DNA of 43,340 bases from Candidatus Acetothermia bacterium (GTDB lineage: Bacteria > Bipolaricaulota > Bipolaricaulia > Bipolaricaulales > Bipolaricaulaceae), in assembly GCA_024653305.1 (NCBI GenBank), contig JANLFW010000011.1:1950-45289 (forward strand), given 5' to 3'. The translations under genes were made by a program, and so were the position numbers. How positions within the stretch are numbered: position 1 is the stretch's first letter; each line of letters opens with the position of its first letter. This document shows, piece by piece, positions 6,834-14,620 of this stretch. A model generated the notes under the pieces. It had not been told where the DNA came from, did no database searches, and saw nothing but the letters and a program-made list of their open reading frames with translations.

Positions 6834-7483
6834 CCGTTGCCACTCCCCTTCTTCCTGACCCGATCGGCTCGATCAACGACTACGGCCAGACCCTGGAGCG
6901 GGCGGAGCGGGAGCGGCTGAAGGAGATCATCGCCGCCCTCGAGGGTCATGGGCTCGCTCTCGTGTACTTGGCGAGCTGGCGCGATCCGTTCGGGAACCCC
7001 AGTGTCTACGCCCATGAGGTGTTCCGGGCGTGGCGCCTTCCCCCGGAGGCGGTGCTGGTGGTGCTCCTCCGGGTCGAGGGGGTGGGGTGGCGAGCGGTCG
7101 CCCAGCTCGGGGCCAAGGCCCAGGGGGCGATCCCGGCTGGGCCGTGGGAGGCCCTCCTCGACCGCGCGGAGGTGGAGGCCAACCGCGGGCGGACGGCCTC
7201 GGCCGTGCTCAAGTTGGCCCAGGGGCTCCTGGAACTCGTCACCACAGGCCCGAAGGACGAGGGGAGGACGCTGGGGGTATGGCCGTACGTGATCGTCGGT
7301 GTGGGCGGCGCAGCTGGGGCCGTGTTCTTCATCGCCCGACGGGTCTGCCCGCGGTGCTTGCGACCGCTGCGCCGCCGGGAGTCATTGGGCGGTATAATGT
7401 GGGTGTGCCCCCGTTGTCGATGCACGAGGGCACCCGCGCGGTGGGGGAGACGGCCAGGGGGCCGCGGGGGTGTTTACCCCTGA
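6791..7483 (+). CDS. TPM-domain membrane protein with C-terminal zinc ribbon, probable CTG start
   Basis: Secreted or membrane-anchored protein of the TPM (YgcG/Psb32/MOLO-1) family. The best start is CTG 6791: GGGAGG lies 7 bases upstream and the product begins M/L-RKLLAVPVLAVALTVA, an excellent signal peptide. In-frame GTG codons (6719, 6728) would add a Pro/Gly-rich tail before it, and GTG 6824 would remove the signal. The TPM domain spans about residues 20-150 (INDYGQTLE, LALVYLASW, VLVVLLRVEG). A membrane segment (VWPYVIVGVGG) follows, then two CPRC motifs. The last 43 bases, including the stop, lie inside the RNase P RNA gene, so the C-terminal dozen residues are encoded by rnpB sequence. 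Confidence 0.75.
   Translation: MRKLLAVPVLAVALTVATPLLPDPIGSINDYGQTLERAERERLKEIIAALEGHGLALVYLASWRDPFGNPSVYAHEVFRAWRLPPEAVLVVLLRVEGVGWRAVAQLGAKAQGAIPAGPWEALLDRAEVEANRGRTASAVLKLAQGLLELVTTGPKDEGRTLGVWPYVIVGVGGAAGAVFFIARRVCPRCLRPLRRRESLGGIMWVCPRCRCTRAPARWGRRPGGRGGVYP
7393..7398 (+). promoter_or_regulatory. -10 box TATAAT upstream of rnpB
   Basis: Consensus TATAAT 42 bases before the P1 helix of RNase P RNA, inside the TPM gene. No good -35 box is seen at 16-18 bases. The predicted transcript would start near 7405 and carry a short hairpin (GGGTGTGCCC at 7401-7410 with GGGCACCC at 7428-7435) before the mature RNA. Confidence 0.5.
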
Positions 7484-7776
7484 GGAAGGTCCGGACTCCG
7501 CCGGGCAGGCCGCTCGGGGCAACCCGAGAGGGGGCGACCCCTGGAAAGTGCCACAGAGAACAGACCGCCAGCGGCCCACACGGGTGCGGGCAAGGGTGAA
7601 ACGGTGGGGCAAGAGCCCACCGCCGGGGCCGCGAGGCTCCCGGGCACGGTAAACCCCGGCCGGAGCAAGGCCAAATAGGGAGGCGGTTGAGGGTGGCCCG
7701 CCCGATGCCTCCGGGTAGGCCGCATAGATGGATGGCCCCCCTCGACAGAATCCGGCCTATGGCCCTCTCCCCCAGC
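7441..7776 (+). ncRNA. rnpB: RNase P RNA, bacterial type A
   Basis: Catalytic RNA of RNase P, which trims the 5' leader of tRNA precursors. All conserved core blocks are present in order: GAGGAAGGTCCGGACTCC near 7483, CAGAGAACAGACCGCC near 7552, GGGTGAAACGGTG near 7594 followed by GCAAGAGCCCACCG, CACGGTAAACCCC near 7645, and GACAGAATCCGGCCTAT near 7744. P1 can be drawn as GGGGGAGA (7443-7450) with TCTCCCCC (7766-7773), which fixes the ends. The GGTAA loop that recognises tRNA CCA is present. Its 5' 43 bases overlap the TPM gene; YugP-like follows. No T-rich terminator is evident. Confidence 0.95.
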
Positions 7777-7781
7777 ACGGC

Positions 7782-7787
7782 TATAAT
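7782..7787 (+). promoter_or_regulatory. -10 box TATAAT before the YugP-like gene
   Basis: Consensus TATAAT directly after the 3' end of rnpB, 34 bases before the ATG. No clear -35 is visible. The gene has a normal ribosome binding site (GGAGGT). Confidence 0.45.
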
Positions 7788-7821
7788 TCACGCCTGAGGT
7801 TGATCAAGGAGGTGCAAGACC

Positions 7822-8502
7822 ATGTTCGGGCTCTTCTACCCGGAGACGCTGATCATCCTCCTCCCTGCCCTCATCCTCGCCATCTACGCCCAGCACAAGG
7901 TGCGGAGCACGTACGCCAAATACCTCCAGGTTCCGACCCAGCGTCGGGTGACCGCCGCTCAGGTGGCGGACGAGATCCTGGCCCGGGCCGGGGTGAGCGG
8001 GGTCAAGATCGAGGGCACGGGCCGCGCCCTCGGCGACCACTACGACCCGCGCTCCCGCACCCTCCGCCTCTCCGCCGCCGGCTCGGCGTCGGTGGCGGCG
8101 GTGGGCGTGGCCGCCCACGAGGCCGGACACGCGATCCAGCACGCCCAGAGGTACGCCCCCCTCGCCCTACGCTCGGCGGTGGTCCCAGCGGCGATGTTCG
8201 GTTCCCAGCTCGCGTTCCCGTTGTTCTTCATCGGCCTCTTTATGCGCGCCGATCCTCTGGTGAACATCGGGATCATCCTGTTCTCGGCGGCGGTCCTGTT
8301 CACCCTAATCACCTTGCCCGTGGAGTTCAACGCCTCTAGGCGGGCGGTGGCGGCGCTGCGCACGAGCGGGCACGTGACCCAGGAGGAGCTCGGCGCGGTG
8401 AAGGAGGTCCTGACCGCGGCTGCCCTGACCTACGTCGCTGCCGCAGCGATGGCCGCCCTCCAGCTCCTCTCGATGCTCATGGTCGCCAACCGGCGTCGAT
8501 GA
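7822..8502 (+). CDS. Zinc metallopeptidase, YugP family
   Basis: 226-aa integral membrane metallopeptidase (Zn_peptidase_2 family). The ATG is preceded by GGAGGTGCAAGACC. An N-terminal membrane helix (LIILLPALILAIYA) is followed by the KVRSTYAKYLQVP region, the catalytic HEAGHAIQH motif near residues 99-107 with two zinc-binding histidines and a glutamate, then two or three more membrane segments. NASRRA near residue 170 is a further family signature. The physiological substrate of YugP is unknown. It overlaps rpe by 4 bases. Confidence 0.9.
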   Translation: MFGLFYPETLIILLPALILAIYAQHKVRSTYAKYLQVPTQRRVTAAQVADEILARAGVSGVKIEGTGRALGDHYDPRSRTLRLSAAGSASVAAVGVAAHEAGHAIQHAQRYAPLALRSAVVPAAMFGSQLAFPLFFIGLFMRADPLVNIGIILFSAAVLFTLITLPVEFNASRRAVAALRTSGHVTQEELGAVKEVLTAAALTYVAAAAMAALQLLSMLMVANRRR

Positions 8503-9155
8503 AGCTGGCCCCGTCTCTCCTCTCCGCCGACTTCGGCCGCCTCGCCGAGGAGGTGAAACGAGTCGAGGGGGTAGTCGACTACCTCCATCTCGACGTGATG
8601 GACGGGCACTTCGTGCCCAACCTCACGTTTGGCCCGCCCGTGGCCAACGCCTTGCGCCGGCACACCCCGCTTCCGTTCGACATCCACCTCATGATCGACC
8701 GCCCGGCCCTCTATGCCCCGCAGTTCAAGGTGGGTCCTGAGGACATGATCACGTTCCACGTGGAGGCGAAGGATCCACCGGACCAGACGATCCGCGTCAT
8801 CCGCGGCCTGGGGTGCCGGGTGGGGATCTCCGTTCGGCCCGGCACGCCCCTGGACGCGATCCGCCCCCACCTGGGGGACGTAGATCTGGTGCTGGTGATG
8901 AGCGTGGAGCCGGGGTTCGGCGGGCAGGCGTTTAACCCTGAGGCGGTGGACCGCATCCGGCGCCTGCAGGGGGAACTCCGGGGGCGGCCGGTGGTCATCG
9001 CCGTGGACGGGGGGATCGGCCCGGAGAACGTGCGCCAGGTGGTGGAGGCGGGGGCGGAGGTGGTGGTGGCCGGTTCGGCGATCTTCGCTCAACCCGACCC
9101 CCGGGCGGCGGCGCTCGCCCTATGGAAGGCGGCGGGGTACACGAGAGGTTCATGA
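8499..9155 (+). CDS. rpe: Ribulose-phosphate 3-epimerase
   Basis: Cytoplasmic TIM-barrel enzyme interconverting D-ribulose 5-phosphate and D-xylulose 5-phosphate in the pentose phosphate pathway. 218 aa, normal length. Motifs are MKLAPSLLSADF at the N-terminus, HLDVMDGHFVPN near 31-42 (metal ligands and catalytic Asp), HLMI, MSVEPGFGGQ near 133-142, and VDGGI near 168 with the second catalytic Asp. Translationally coupled to the YugP-like gene and overlapping ribD by 34 bases. Confidence 0.96.
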   Translation: MKLAPSLLSADFGRLAEEVKRVEGVVDYLHLDVMDGHFVPNLTFGPPVANALRRHTPLPFDIHLMIDRPALYAPQFKVGPEDMITFHVEAKDPPDQTIRVIRGLGCRVGISVRPGTPLDAIRPHLGDVDLVLVMSVEPGFGGQAFNPEAVDRIRRLQGELRGRPVVIAVDGGIGPENVRQVVEAGAEVVVAGSAIFAQPDPRAAALALWKAAGYTRGS

Positions 9156-10312
9156 GGCGGGCCCTGGAGCTGGCGCGGCAGGGCGAGGGCTGCACGCGGC
9201 CCAACCCACTCGTGGGGGCGGTGGTGGTGCGGGAGGGGGCGGTGATCGCCGAGGGGTACCACACCCGGTGCGGCGGCCCCCACGCCGAGGCCGTGGCCTT
9301 GGAGAAGGCCGGGGACCGGGCCCGTGGGGCCGACCTCTACGTGAACCTGGAGCCCTGCGTTCATCGGGAGAAGAAGACCCCGCCCTGCACCGAGGCCATC
9401 ATCGCCTCCGGAATTCGCCGGGTCATCGTGGCCATCCGCGACCCTAACCCCCTTGTGGACGGAAAGGGGATCGCGCGGTTGCGGGCAGCGGGGATCGAGG
9501 CCGTGGAGGGGGTGCTCGCCGACGAGGCCCGCCGCCTGAACGAGGCTTTCTTCCACTGGATTCGTAACCGAACTCCATTCGTGGTCCTCAAGCTGGCGAT
9601 GTCCCTGGACGGGAAGATCGCCACGGCCACAGGCAGGTCCCGGTGGCTGACCGGGCCCGAGGCGCGGCGGCTCGTCCACGCCCTGCGCCGCCGCTACGCC
9701 GCGGTCCTGGTGGGGGTGGGGACGGTGCTCGCCGACGACCCGGAGCTCACGGTGCGCGAGGTCCCGGGCCCGCAGCCGCTCAGGATCGTGCTCGATTCCC
9801 GAGGGCGGATCCCCGTTGGGGCCAAGGTCCTGTCCCCGGGCGCGCCCACCCTGATCGCTGCCACCGAGGCGATGCCCGCGGAGGTCGAACGGGGGTTGCG
9901 GGCACGGGGGGCGGAGGTGTGGCGGCTGCCGGCGCGGCAGGGGCGCGTGGACCTCCGGGAGCTCCTCATGCGTCTGGGGGAGCGGGAGGTCGACTCGCTG
10001 CTCGTGGAGGGCGGGGCGGAGGTGGCCTGGTCGTTCCTCTCCCAGGGGCTTGTGCACAAGATCGTGTTCTTCTACGCCCCCCTCGTCCTCGGGGGGCGCG
10101 ACGCAGTCCACGCCGTAGGCGGGGAAGGGGTCCCCGATCCGAGCGAGGCGATCCGGATCCACGACCTCGCCGTGGAGCGGGTTGGCGACGACCTCCTCGT
10201 GAGTGGCTATCCAGTTGCACCCGCTCCTGGAGAGGAAGGACGAGGTTTGCTGTCCGAAGGAGCAGGCGGTGGAGTGCGTTGCGGCGGTCAGGGAGAGGGG
10301 AACTCCTGCTGA
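9122..10312 (+). CDS. ribD: Bifunctional riboflavin biosynthesis deaminase/reductase
   Basis: Two-domain enzyme of riboflavin synthesis: deamination then side-chain reduction of the pyrimidine intermediate, in the cytoplasm. The N-terminal deaminase has MRRALELA, PNPLVGAVVV, zinc ligands H54 in HAEA, and C79/C88 in EPC-x8-C. The C-terminal reductase starts near LKLAMSLDGKIAT (about 158) and ends at the family's usual end, DDLLVSGYP (about residue 363). The remaining 33 residues are Gly-rich and look like read-through: the frame runs into the decayed ATPase gene downstream and overlaps it by 25 bases. ATG 9152 is an alternative start, but HERFMRRAL upstream fits the family. No other rib gene is in the window. 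Confidence 0.92.
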   Translation: MEGGGVHERFMRRALELARQGEGCTRPNPLVGAVVVREGAVIAEGYHTRCGGPHAEAVALEKAGDRARGADLYVNLEPCVHREKKTPPCTEAIIASGIRRVIVAIRDPNPLVDGKGIARLRAAGIEAVEGVLADEARRLNEAFFHWIRNRTPFVVLKLAMSLDGKIATATGRSRWLTGPEARRLVHALRRRYAAVLVGVGTVLADDPELTVREVPGPQPLRIVLDSRGRIPVGAKVLSPGAPTLIAATEAMPAEVERGLRARGAEVWRLPARQGRVDLRELLMRLGEREVDSLLVEGGAEVAWSFLSQGLVHKIVFFYAPLVLGGRDAVHAVGGEGVPDPSEAIRIHDLAVERVGDDLLVSGYPVAPAPGEEGRGLLSEGAGGGVRCGGQGEGNSC

Positions 10313-11057
10313 ATCCAGCGTTGGAAGAACACGTCGGTGAACTGGTGGACTCCGTTCGTCCTCTCCAGGATCTCGTCCGCGAGCAGCCGGGCGACGACCC
10401 GCTGGACACTGGAGGCAGGTCCGAGGTTGTGGTTGAGCAAGAACTCGCTTGCGTAGATTTGGACCGCGGGACCACCCGCATGGGCCAAGACAACCAAGAG
10501 CCGTCGGCTCGGGAGGGCAACATGTCCCATAGGTCATGGAACGCGTGCGCCTCACGCAGGAAGACCTCCCGCACCCCGGCGGCCACATCGTCTTGGGCGA
10601 GGGCTCCCTTATCCCGAAACCGGTCCCACAGGATGTGGCACAGAAGCTGGGTGTAGTAGGGATGGTTGTCGGTGATCCGCAGGATCTCCAGCACCGCTTC
10701 CCGCTCCACCCGAACCCCCGTCTCCCGGAACCGCCCTTCGATGAACTGGGCGAACCGGTCCGCGGGGATGCGGTTCTTGTTCTGGAAGACCTCCTGCATG
10801 AGGTGGCGTTTGCTGCCCAGGAACACGTAGGATACGTGCGCGTGGAGCTGGGAGTGGCTCCGCATCCGGCGTTCCACCTGTCCTCCCTCGTCCCAGTTCG
10901 CGAGCTCCTGGAACTCGTCGAACGCCACCACACCCCGCTTCCCTTGCTGGCGGCACACCCTCTCCGTTGCCGCAAACAGGTCGTCGAGGAGCGGGGCCTG
11001 GTCGCTGCGGGGATCAAACTCGAACTCGAGCTCGGCCCGTTCCCCCTTGATACGCAA
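10288..11057 (-). pseudogene. Truncated, frameshifted archaeal-type AAA ATPase
   Basis: Minus-strand remnant of an archaeal-type ATPase (PF01637-like). The first part contains a Walker B-like GVVAFDEFQELANW, the YVFLGSKRHLMQEVF sensor region, and the ITDNHPYYTQLLCHILWD block. The frame is then lost near 10515 and continues in another frame with IYASEFLLNHNLGPASSVQR and DVFFQRWI, the winged-helix end of this family. The N-terminal third with the P-loop is missing: the gene is cut at about 11057, next to a 7-base-period repeat containing a palindrome. It has one frameshift plus a 5' truncation, so it is non-functional. Confidence 0.8.
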
Positions 11058-11083
11058 TCACCGTTACGCACAATGCGTAACCA
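11049..11083. repeat. Degenerate 7-base repeat with palindrome at a gene break
   Basis: GATACGC, AATCACC, GTTACGC, ACAATGC, GTAACCA in 7-base register. Within it GTTACGCA-CAA-TGCGTAAC (11063-11081) is a perfect hairpin. It coincides with the point where the ATPase remnant is truncated. Confidence 0.5.
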
Positions 11084-11173
11084 TCCTGCCGGAAATGTCC
11101 CCTCGGTCAAGGCGCAGTCGCAAAGTACCGCCGAAAGCCGGCAAGCCGCGAGGGCCCCCTGACGCAATCATAC

Positions 11174-12226
11174 CTACTTTGACCAGAACCTCCGCTTGCG
11201 GCCGTAGGCCGCAAGCAGCGCTTTCTTGTACTCATCGTGCGGGAGGACGCCGCGCCAGTCCCCGATCTTGGCAGCCAACCCGTCCAGCTTCTTCGGGTAA
11301 CGGACCCCATGATGGTAGTGTCGCGACTGCGCTCGACTCAGGATCGATTCGAGCAAAGCGCGGTAGACACAGCCGCCCCCACCGGGCGTCCGGCCTTTTC
11401 CAAACCCTTCGCCAGGGGCTGCAGGTACATGTATACGACCAAGAAGGCGGCGTCGCCCTCGGAGAGCCGCGCGCCTCTCAGGATCTTCTGCACCTCGTCC
11501 TCGATCACGCGGTCCCGCTCGGACTCCCCGATCGCCCGAAGTAGCATGTCCAGTGTCTCCCTGCTGCGACGGTTCAGGAACAGGCGCCAAGCCGTTCATG
11601 GATGGCGTAGAGAAGCCGGTCTCGCTCGACGGCGTCGAACCGATCCCCATGGGGAATTCGCTCCATCCAGAACAGGGCCATCTCGGCGTCGCCGGTTTCG
11701 AGGTAGACTCTCGCGATCTCCGTGCACGTTGTGGCTGAAAGCTCGGGATGCGAGGTCAACCTTGCCCTCTCGAACAGGAGCTCCACCCCAAGCCACCGGT
11801 GGTTCGCTTTCGCCTCGTTCCCAGAAGCGGGAGGCGAGGGCGCGCGCCTCCTCCTCCGGCAGGAACTTCGCGGCGGCCTCCACCAGCTCCGCCCGCACCC
11901 CGTAGTCGTCCTGCTCGTAAAGCCGGAACAGAAGATCGGCTACCCCAGGCTTTGTCCGTGCACGCGGCTGCATAGTGGACGAAAAGCTCCCTGGCGTCGT
12001 AGCGAAACACGTCGCCGATTGCCCCGTTTGAGTCATCGCACCGCTCGAAGATCGCCCGGTCGCACTCGAAGAACTCCGCCAGCAACCGAAGGCATGTCTT
12101 CCGTTTCAACCCGGAAAGCCCGTCTTTGAACCGCTCGACGCTCTCTTCAGGGGTGGAGAGCAACCTCTCGACGTGCTCGGCGGCCTCATCCGAGCGCGAG
12201 GCGAGGTAGAACAGGGCGTCCGCCAA
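11174..12226 (-). pseudogene. Decayed gene, possibly DUF6880-like, four frameshifts
   Basis: A minus-strand protein can be followed through five frame segments: MADALFYLASRSDEAAEHVE to the HYAAA region (12226 to about 11960), LFRLYEQDDYGVRAELVEAA (to about 11785), LLFERARLTSHPELSA (11786-11574), LLRAIGESERDRVIEDEVQK (11547 to about 11390), and ALLESILSRAQSRHYHHGVR to a stop at 11174. Together they give about 340 residues of a helical, charged protein. The C-terminal SRHYHHGVRYxKKLDxLAxxIxDW block resembles the end of DUF6880 proteins; I hold that name loosely. Frames are conserved within each segment, so decay is recent. Function unknown. Confidence 0.65.
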
Positions 12227-12314
12227 AGAAGACCTCAGCCGAGTGGTTAGCAGTCTCCTTCCTCGTGTGACCGTACCGGTGATAGGCCTGGGGCGATCGC
12301 GGTATCCCTGCGGT

Positions 12315-12320
12315 TATACT
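12315..12320 (+). promoter_or_regulatory. -10 box TATACT of a probable leaderless promoter
   Basis: TATACT ends 8 bases before the ATG of the MATE gene, with no Shine-Dalgarno sequence possible in between. No clear -35 box. The 100-base spacer upstream holds nothing else I recognise. Confidence 0.5.
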
Positions 12321-12328
12321 TCACTCCC

Positions 12329-13738
12329 ATGAAGTTCAAGACCCCGTCGCGGGAGGAAATCCTCACCGGGCCACCCCTCCGGACGATGGCCCGGATCGGT
12401 GGGCCAGCCGTCATCTCCTCCCTCATCTTCACCCTGTACAACCTCGCCGACGCGTTCTGGATCGGCCGCCTCCCCAAGGCCGAGTCCGCGGCGGCGGTGG
12501 CCGGGATCCAGGTGTCCTGGCCGATCGTGTGGTTCCTCATTTCGTTCATATCCGGGTTTGGCGGGGCGGCGGTAAGCGCGCTCGTGGCCCAGTACGTGGG
12601 GGCCGGCCGGCCCAAAGAGGCCAACTACGCCCTGAACCAGCTCCTCTCCCTTTCCGCGGTGTCCGGGATCATGTTGGGGGTGGCCGGCTACTTCCTGTCC
12701 CCGTGGCTTCTCGCCCTCCTCATCGGGGAAGGCACGGTGGCGAGCGCGGCGTCCCTGTACATCCAGATCATCTTCCTTGGGCTTCCCACCATGGTCCTGC
12801 CCGGCCTCTTCTATTCCGCCCTCGCTGCCACCGGGGATACCTTAACCCCGCTCCTCGTGAACGGGGGCGGAACCCTCCTCAACATGGCCCTCGATCCCCT
12901 GCTCGTCCTGGGGTGGGGGCCGGTGCCGCGGATGGGGATCCTCGGCGCCGCTTACGCCACCGTGGCCGCGCAAGGGCTGGTGATGCTCGCGTTCCTCGCC
13001 CTCCTTTGGCGGGGGAAGGGCCTTCTGCGCCTCGACCCAAGCGCCCTCCTCCCGTGGTGGGGATGGATGGTCAAGGGCCTCAGGATCGGGGTCCCGGCAG
13101 CGATCGGCCAGTCGAGCATGGCGTTCGGGTTCGTGATCATGACCGCGGTCATCGGCCGGCTCCCCAATGCCGAGGCGGCCCTGGCCGGGTATGGAATTGG
13201 CGATCGGGTGCTGGGGATCCTGTTCATCGTCACCGAGGGGCTCGGCACCGGGCTCACGACGATGGTCGGCCAGGCCCTGGGGGCAGGGGCGATGGACCGC
13301 GCCCAGGAACTCGTGCGCAAGGGACTACGGGCGCTGATCGTGATCCTCGCCGCGGAGGCTGGGCTCCTTTGGCTGATCCGCTATCCGGCCGTGGCGATGT
13401 TCATCCCGGGGAGGGAGGACGTGATCGAACTCGGGGCCCGGTTCATCGGGGCATTTGCGGTGAGCATGCCGTTCTTGGGCACGTTTTTCGCGGCGATGGC
13501 CATCTACCGCGGTTCCGGGCACAACGTGCCGACGATGGTGCTGGGGGTCGTGCGGCTGTGGGTCCTGCGGATCCCGCTTTCCTACCTTTTTGGGTTCCCG
13601 CTTGGGCTTGGGGCCGACGGGGTGTGGTGGGGGATGTCCCTCTCCAACGTGATCGCGGGGCTGATCGCGCTCGGATTCCTCCTCAGCCGCAGCTGGCAGC
13701 GGTCGGTGGTGGAGGAGTCCAAGGGGATTCCGGGCTGA
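12329..13738 (+). CDS. MATE family efflux transporter
   Basis: Complete 469-aa inner-membrane MATE antiporter with about 12 predicted membrane segments in two related halves. The first half has the IGGPAVISSLIFTLYNLADAF entry typical of the family, then GQ- and GAG-containing loops. The second half has GIPAAIGQSSMAFGFVI, GQALGAGAMDRA and the RGSGHNVP motif. It is a clear paralogue of the partial transporter at the left edge, and both share GWGPVP and RLWVLRI-like motifs. It stands alone between decayed genes and has its own promoter with a leaderless-type start. Substrate unknown. Confidence 0.92.
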   Translation: MKFKTPSREEILTGPPLRTMARIGGPAVISSLIFTLYNLADAFWIGRLPKAESAAAVAGIQVSWPIVWFLISFISGFGGAAVSALVAQYVGAGRPKEANYALNQLLSLSAVSGIMLGVAGYFLSPWLLALLIGEGTVASAASLYIQIIFLGLPTMVLPGLFYSALAATGDTLTPLLVNGGGTLLNMALDPLLVLGWGPVPRMGILGAAYATVAAQGLVMLAFLALLWRGKGLLRLDPSALLPWWGWMVKGLRIGVPAAIGQSSMAFGFVIMTAVIGRLPNAEAALAGYGIGDRVLGILFIVTEGLGTGLTTMVGQALGAGAMDRAQELVRKGLRALIVILAAEAGLLWLIRYPAVAMFIPGREDVIELGARFIGAFAVSMPFLGTFFAAMAIYRGSGHNVPTMVLGVVRLWVLRIPLSYLFGFPLGLGADGVWWGMSLSNVIAGLIALGFLLSRSWQRSVVEESKGIPG

Positions 13739-13742
13739 GGGC

Positions 13743-13908
13743 CTACTTTCGCCGGAGCTTCACGACGGTCCCGTAGGCCACGATCCCAGGGGCCCCGGAC
13801 ATGGTCTGGGCGCTGGCGAGCATCTCCGCGTAGTCCTTGATCTCGCCCCCCACGCCCGATGTGCCTCGCCCGGATGGTGTTCCCCGTGACCAGGCCCAGC
13901 GCCTCCAC
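13743..13908 (-). pseudogene. Broken YbjQ-like (DUF74) heavy-metal-binding-domain gene
   Basis: Minus-strand pieces read EALGLVTGNTIRARHIGR, then after a frameshift GGEIKDYAEMLASAQTM, then GAPGIVAYGTVVKLRRK and a stop. These are the start, middle and end of a YbjQ-family protein, normally about 105 aa. The segment between RHIGR and GGEIK and about 30 residues before the final AYGTVV block are missing, so there is a frameshift plus two internal deletions. Upstream on the same strand (to about 14074) a hydrophobic stretch (FCSLLGAAGLLLTVTGLV) may be the remains of an N-terminal membrane segment or of a different gene. Confidence 0.6.
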
Positions 13909-14166
13909 GATCTATCCTGGGCCTGGTCAATCGTCCGTCCCCAGCACCGCGCGCCTCGTTCCACCTCTCCTGAACAAGCCCGGTCACCGTGAGGAGGAGC
14001 CCCGCCGCCCCGAGCAAGGAACAGAAGGGCCGACCCCACGACCAGCCCATACCCCAGTTTGAGAGTTTAAGCATTCGCCCATTATGAGGTCGATCCCCCA
14101 CGGCCACCCGGGCCGGACCGGTATGCAGCCTTCTTCAAGTGTTTTAGCACGGGATCCCGAAACCGA

Positions 14167-14397
14167 ATGCTCCAGCTGTTGGCCGAGCACGGGGAGCTTG
14201 CGGTGGAGGAGATCGCCCGCCGGTTGGGACTCAAGGAGCCCACCGTGTCCCGCCATCTGCAGCTCCTCAGGCTCCACGGACTGGTGAACGTGCGCGCACG
14301 GGCCCAGCTTCACTACTACTCCATAAACAAGGAGCGCATCGCCCAACAGATGCGCGCGTTCCTCGACCTCCTTCGGATCCCGGGCGCGTCGCCGTGA
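14167..14397 (+). CDS. ArsR-type winged-helix regulator, N-terminally short
   Basis: 76-aa DNA-binding protein with a clear ArsR/SmtB winged helix: LLAEHGELAVEEIARRLGL then KEPTVSRHLQLLRLHGLV, and a wing ending YYSINKERI. No metal-binding CxC is seen. The frame is open upstream to a TAA near 14068, and the translated upstream codons (FFKCFSTGSRNRM) look like the usual FKALSDPTRLRIL start of the family, but there is no ATG, GTG or TTG in that stretch. So either translation starts at ATG 14167, losing the first helix, or the gene is losing its start. It lies in a region of broken genes. Confidence 0.6.
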   Translation: MLQLLAEHGELAVEEIARRLGLKEPTVSRHLQLLRLHGLVNVRARAQLHYYSINKERIAQQMRAFLDLLRIPGASP

Positions 14398-14447
14398 CCG
14401 CCAGGAACGGCTCCCGGCGAGAGCAAGCGAAGGGTACAGGTGTTGGC

Positions 14448-14573
14448 CTATAACTGTGTTTGTCCCTTCCGCCGGCGGACGATCTTGCCCACGGCGGAGT
14501 GGAGGCCAAGCGTCCGCCCGATCTCGCTCAACGTGGACCCGTGTTCCATCGCGGCCTCGTAGATCCGCAGCAT
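14448..14573 (-). pseudogene. C-terminal fragment resembling a REP-associated tyrosine transposase
   Basis: A 41-aa minus-strand open frame begins MLRIYEAAMEHG and continues STLSEIGRTLGLHSAVGKIV before a basic tail and TAG. The pattern matches the helix-turn-helix at the end of REP-associated Y1 transposases, usually HGYTLxEIAxxLGxHYSTVSRxxRR; here the HYSTVSR core is degraded to HSAVGK. No HUH nuclease domain is found upstream. REP-like hairpins at 4915 and 42890-42942 would suit such an enzyme. Some regulators have a similar C-terminal helix-turn-helix, so the family call is tentative. Confidence 0.45.
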
Positions 14574-14608
14574 GCCCCTAGCTCCCCTGTGCGTTCAGAT
14601 CACCGCCG

Positions 14609-14614
14609 TATACT
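14609..14614 (+). promoter_or_regulatory. -10 box TATACT of a probable leaderless promoter
   Basis: TATACT ends 6 bases before the GTG start of the csaB-like gene, leaving no room for a ribosome binding site. It would drive the csaB-rsmH pair. Confidence 0.5.
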
Positions 14615-14620
14615 CCCGGT

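Noticed and set aside
9089-11167. 692-residue minus-strand frame spanning ribD and the ATPase remnant
   Set aside because: Most of it is antisense to ribD; the real ATPase-like residues are in two other frames.
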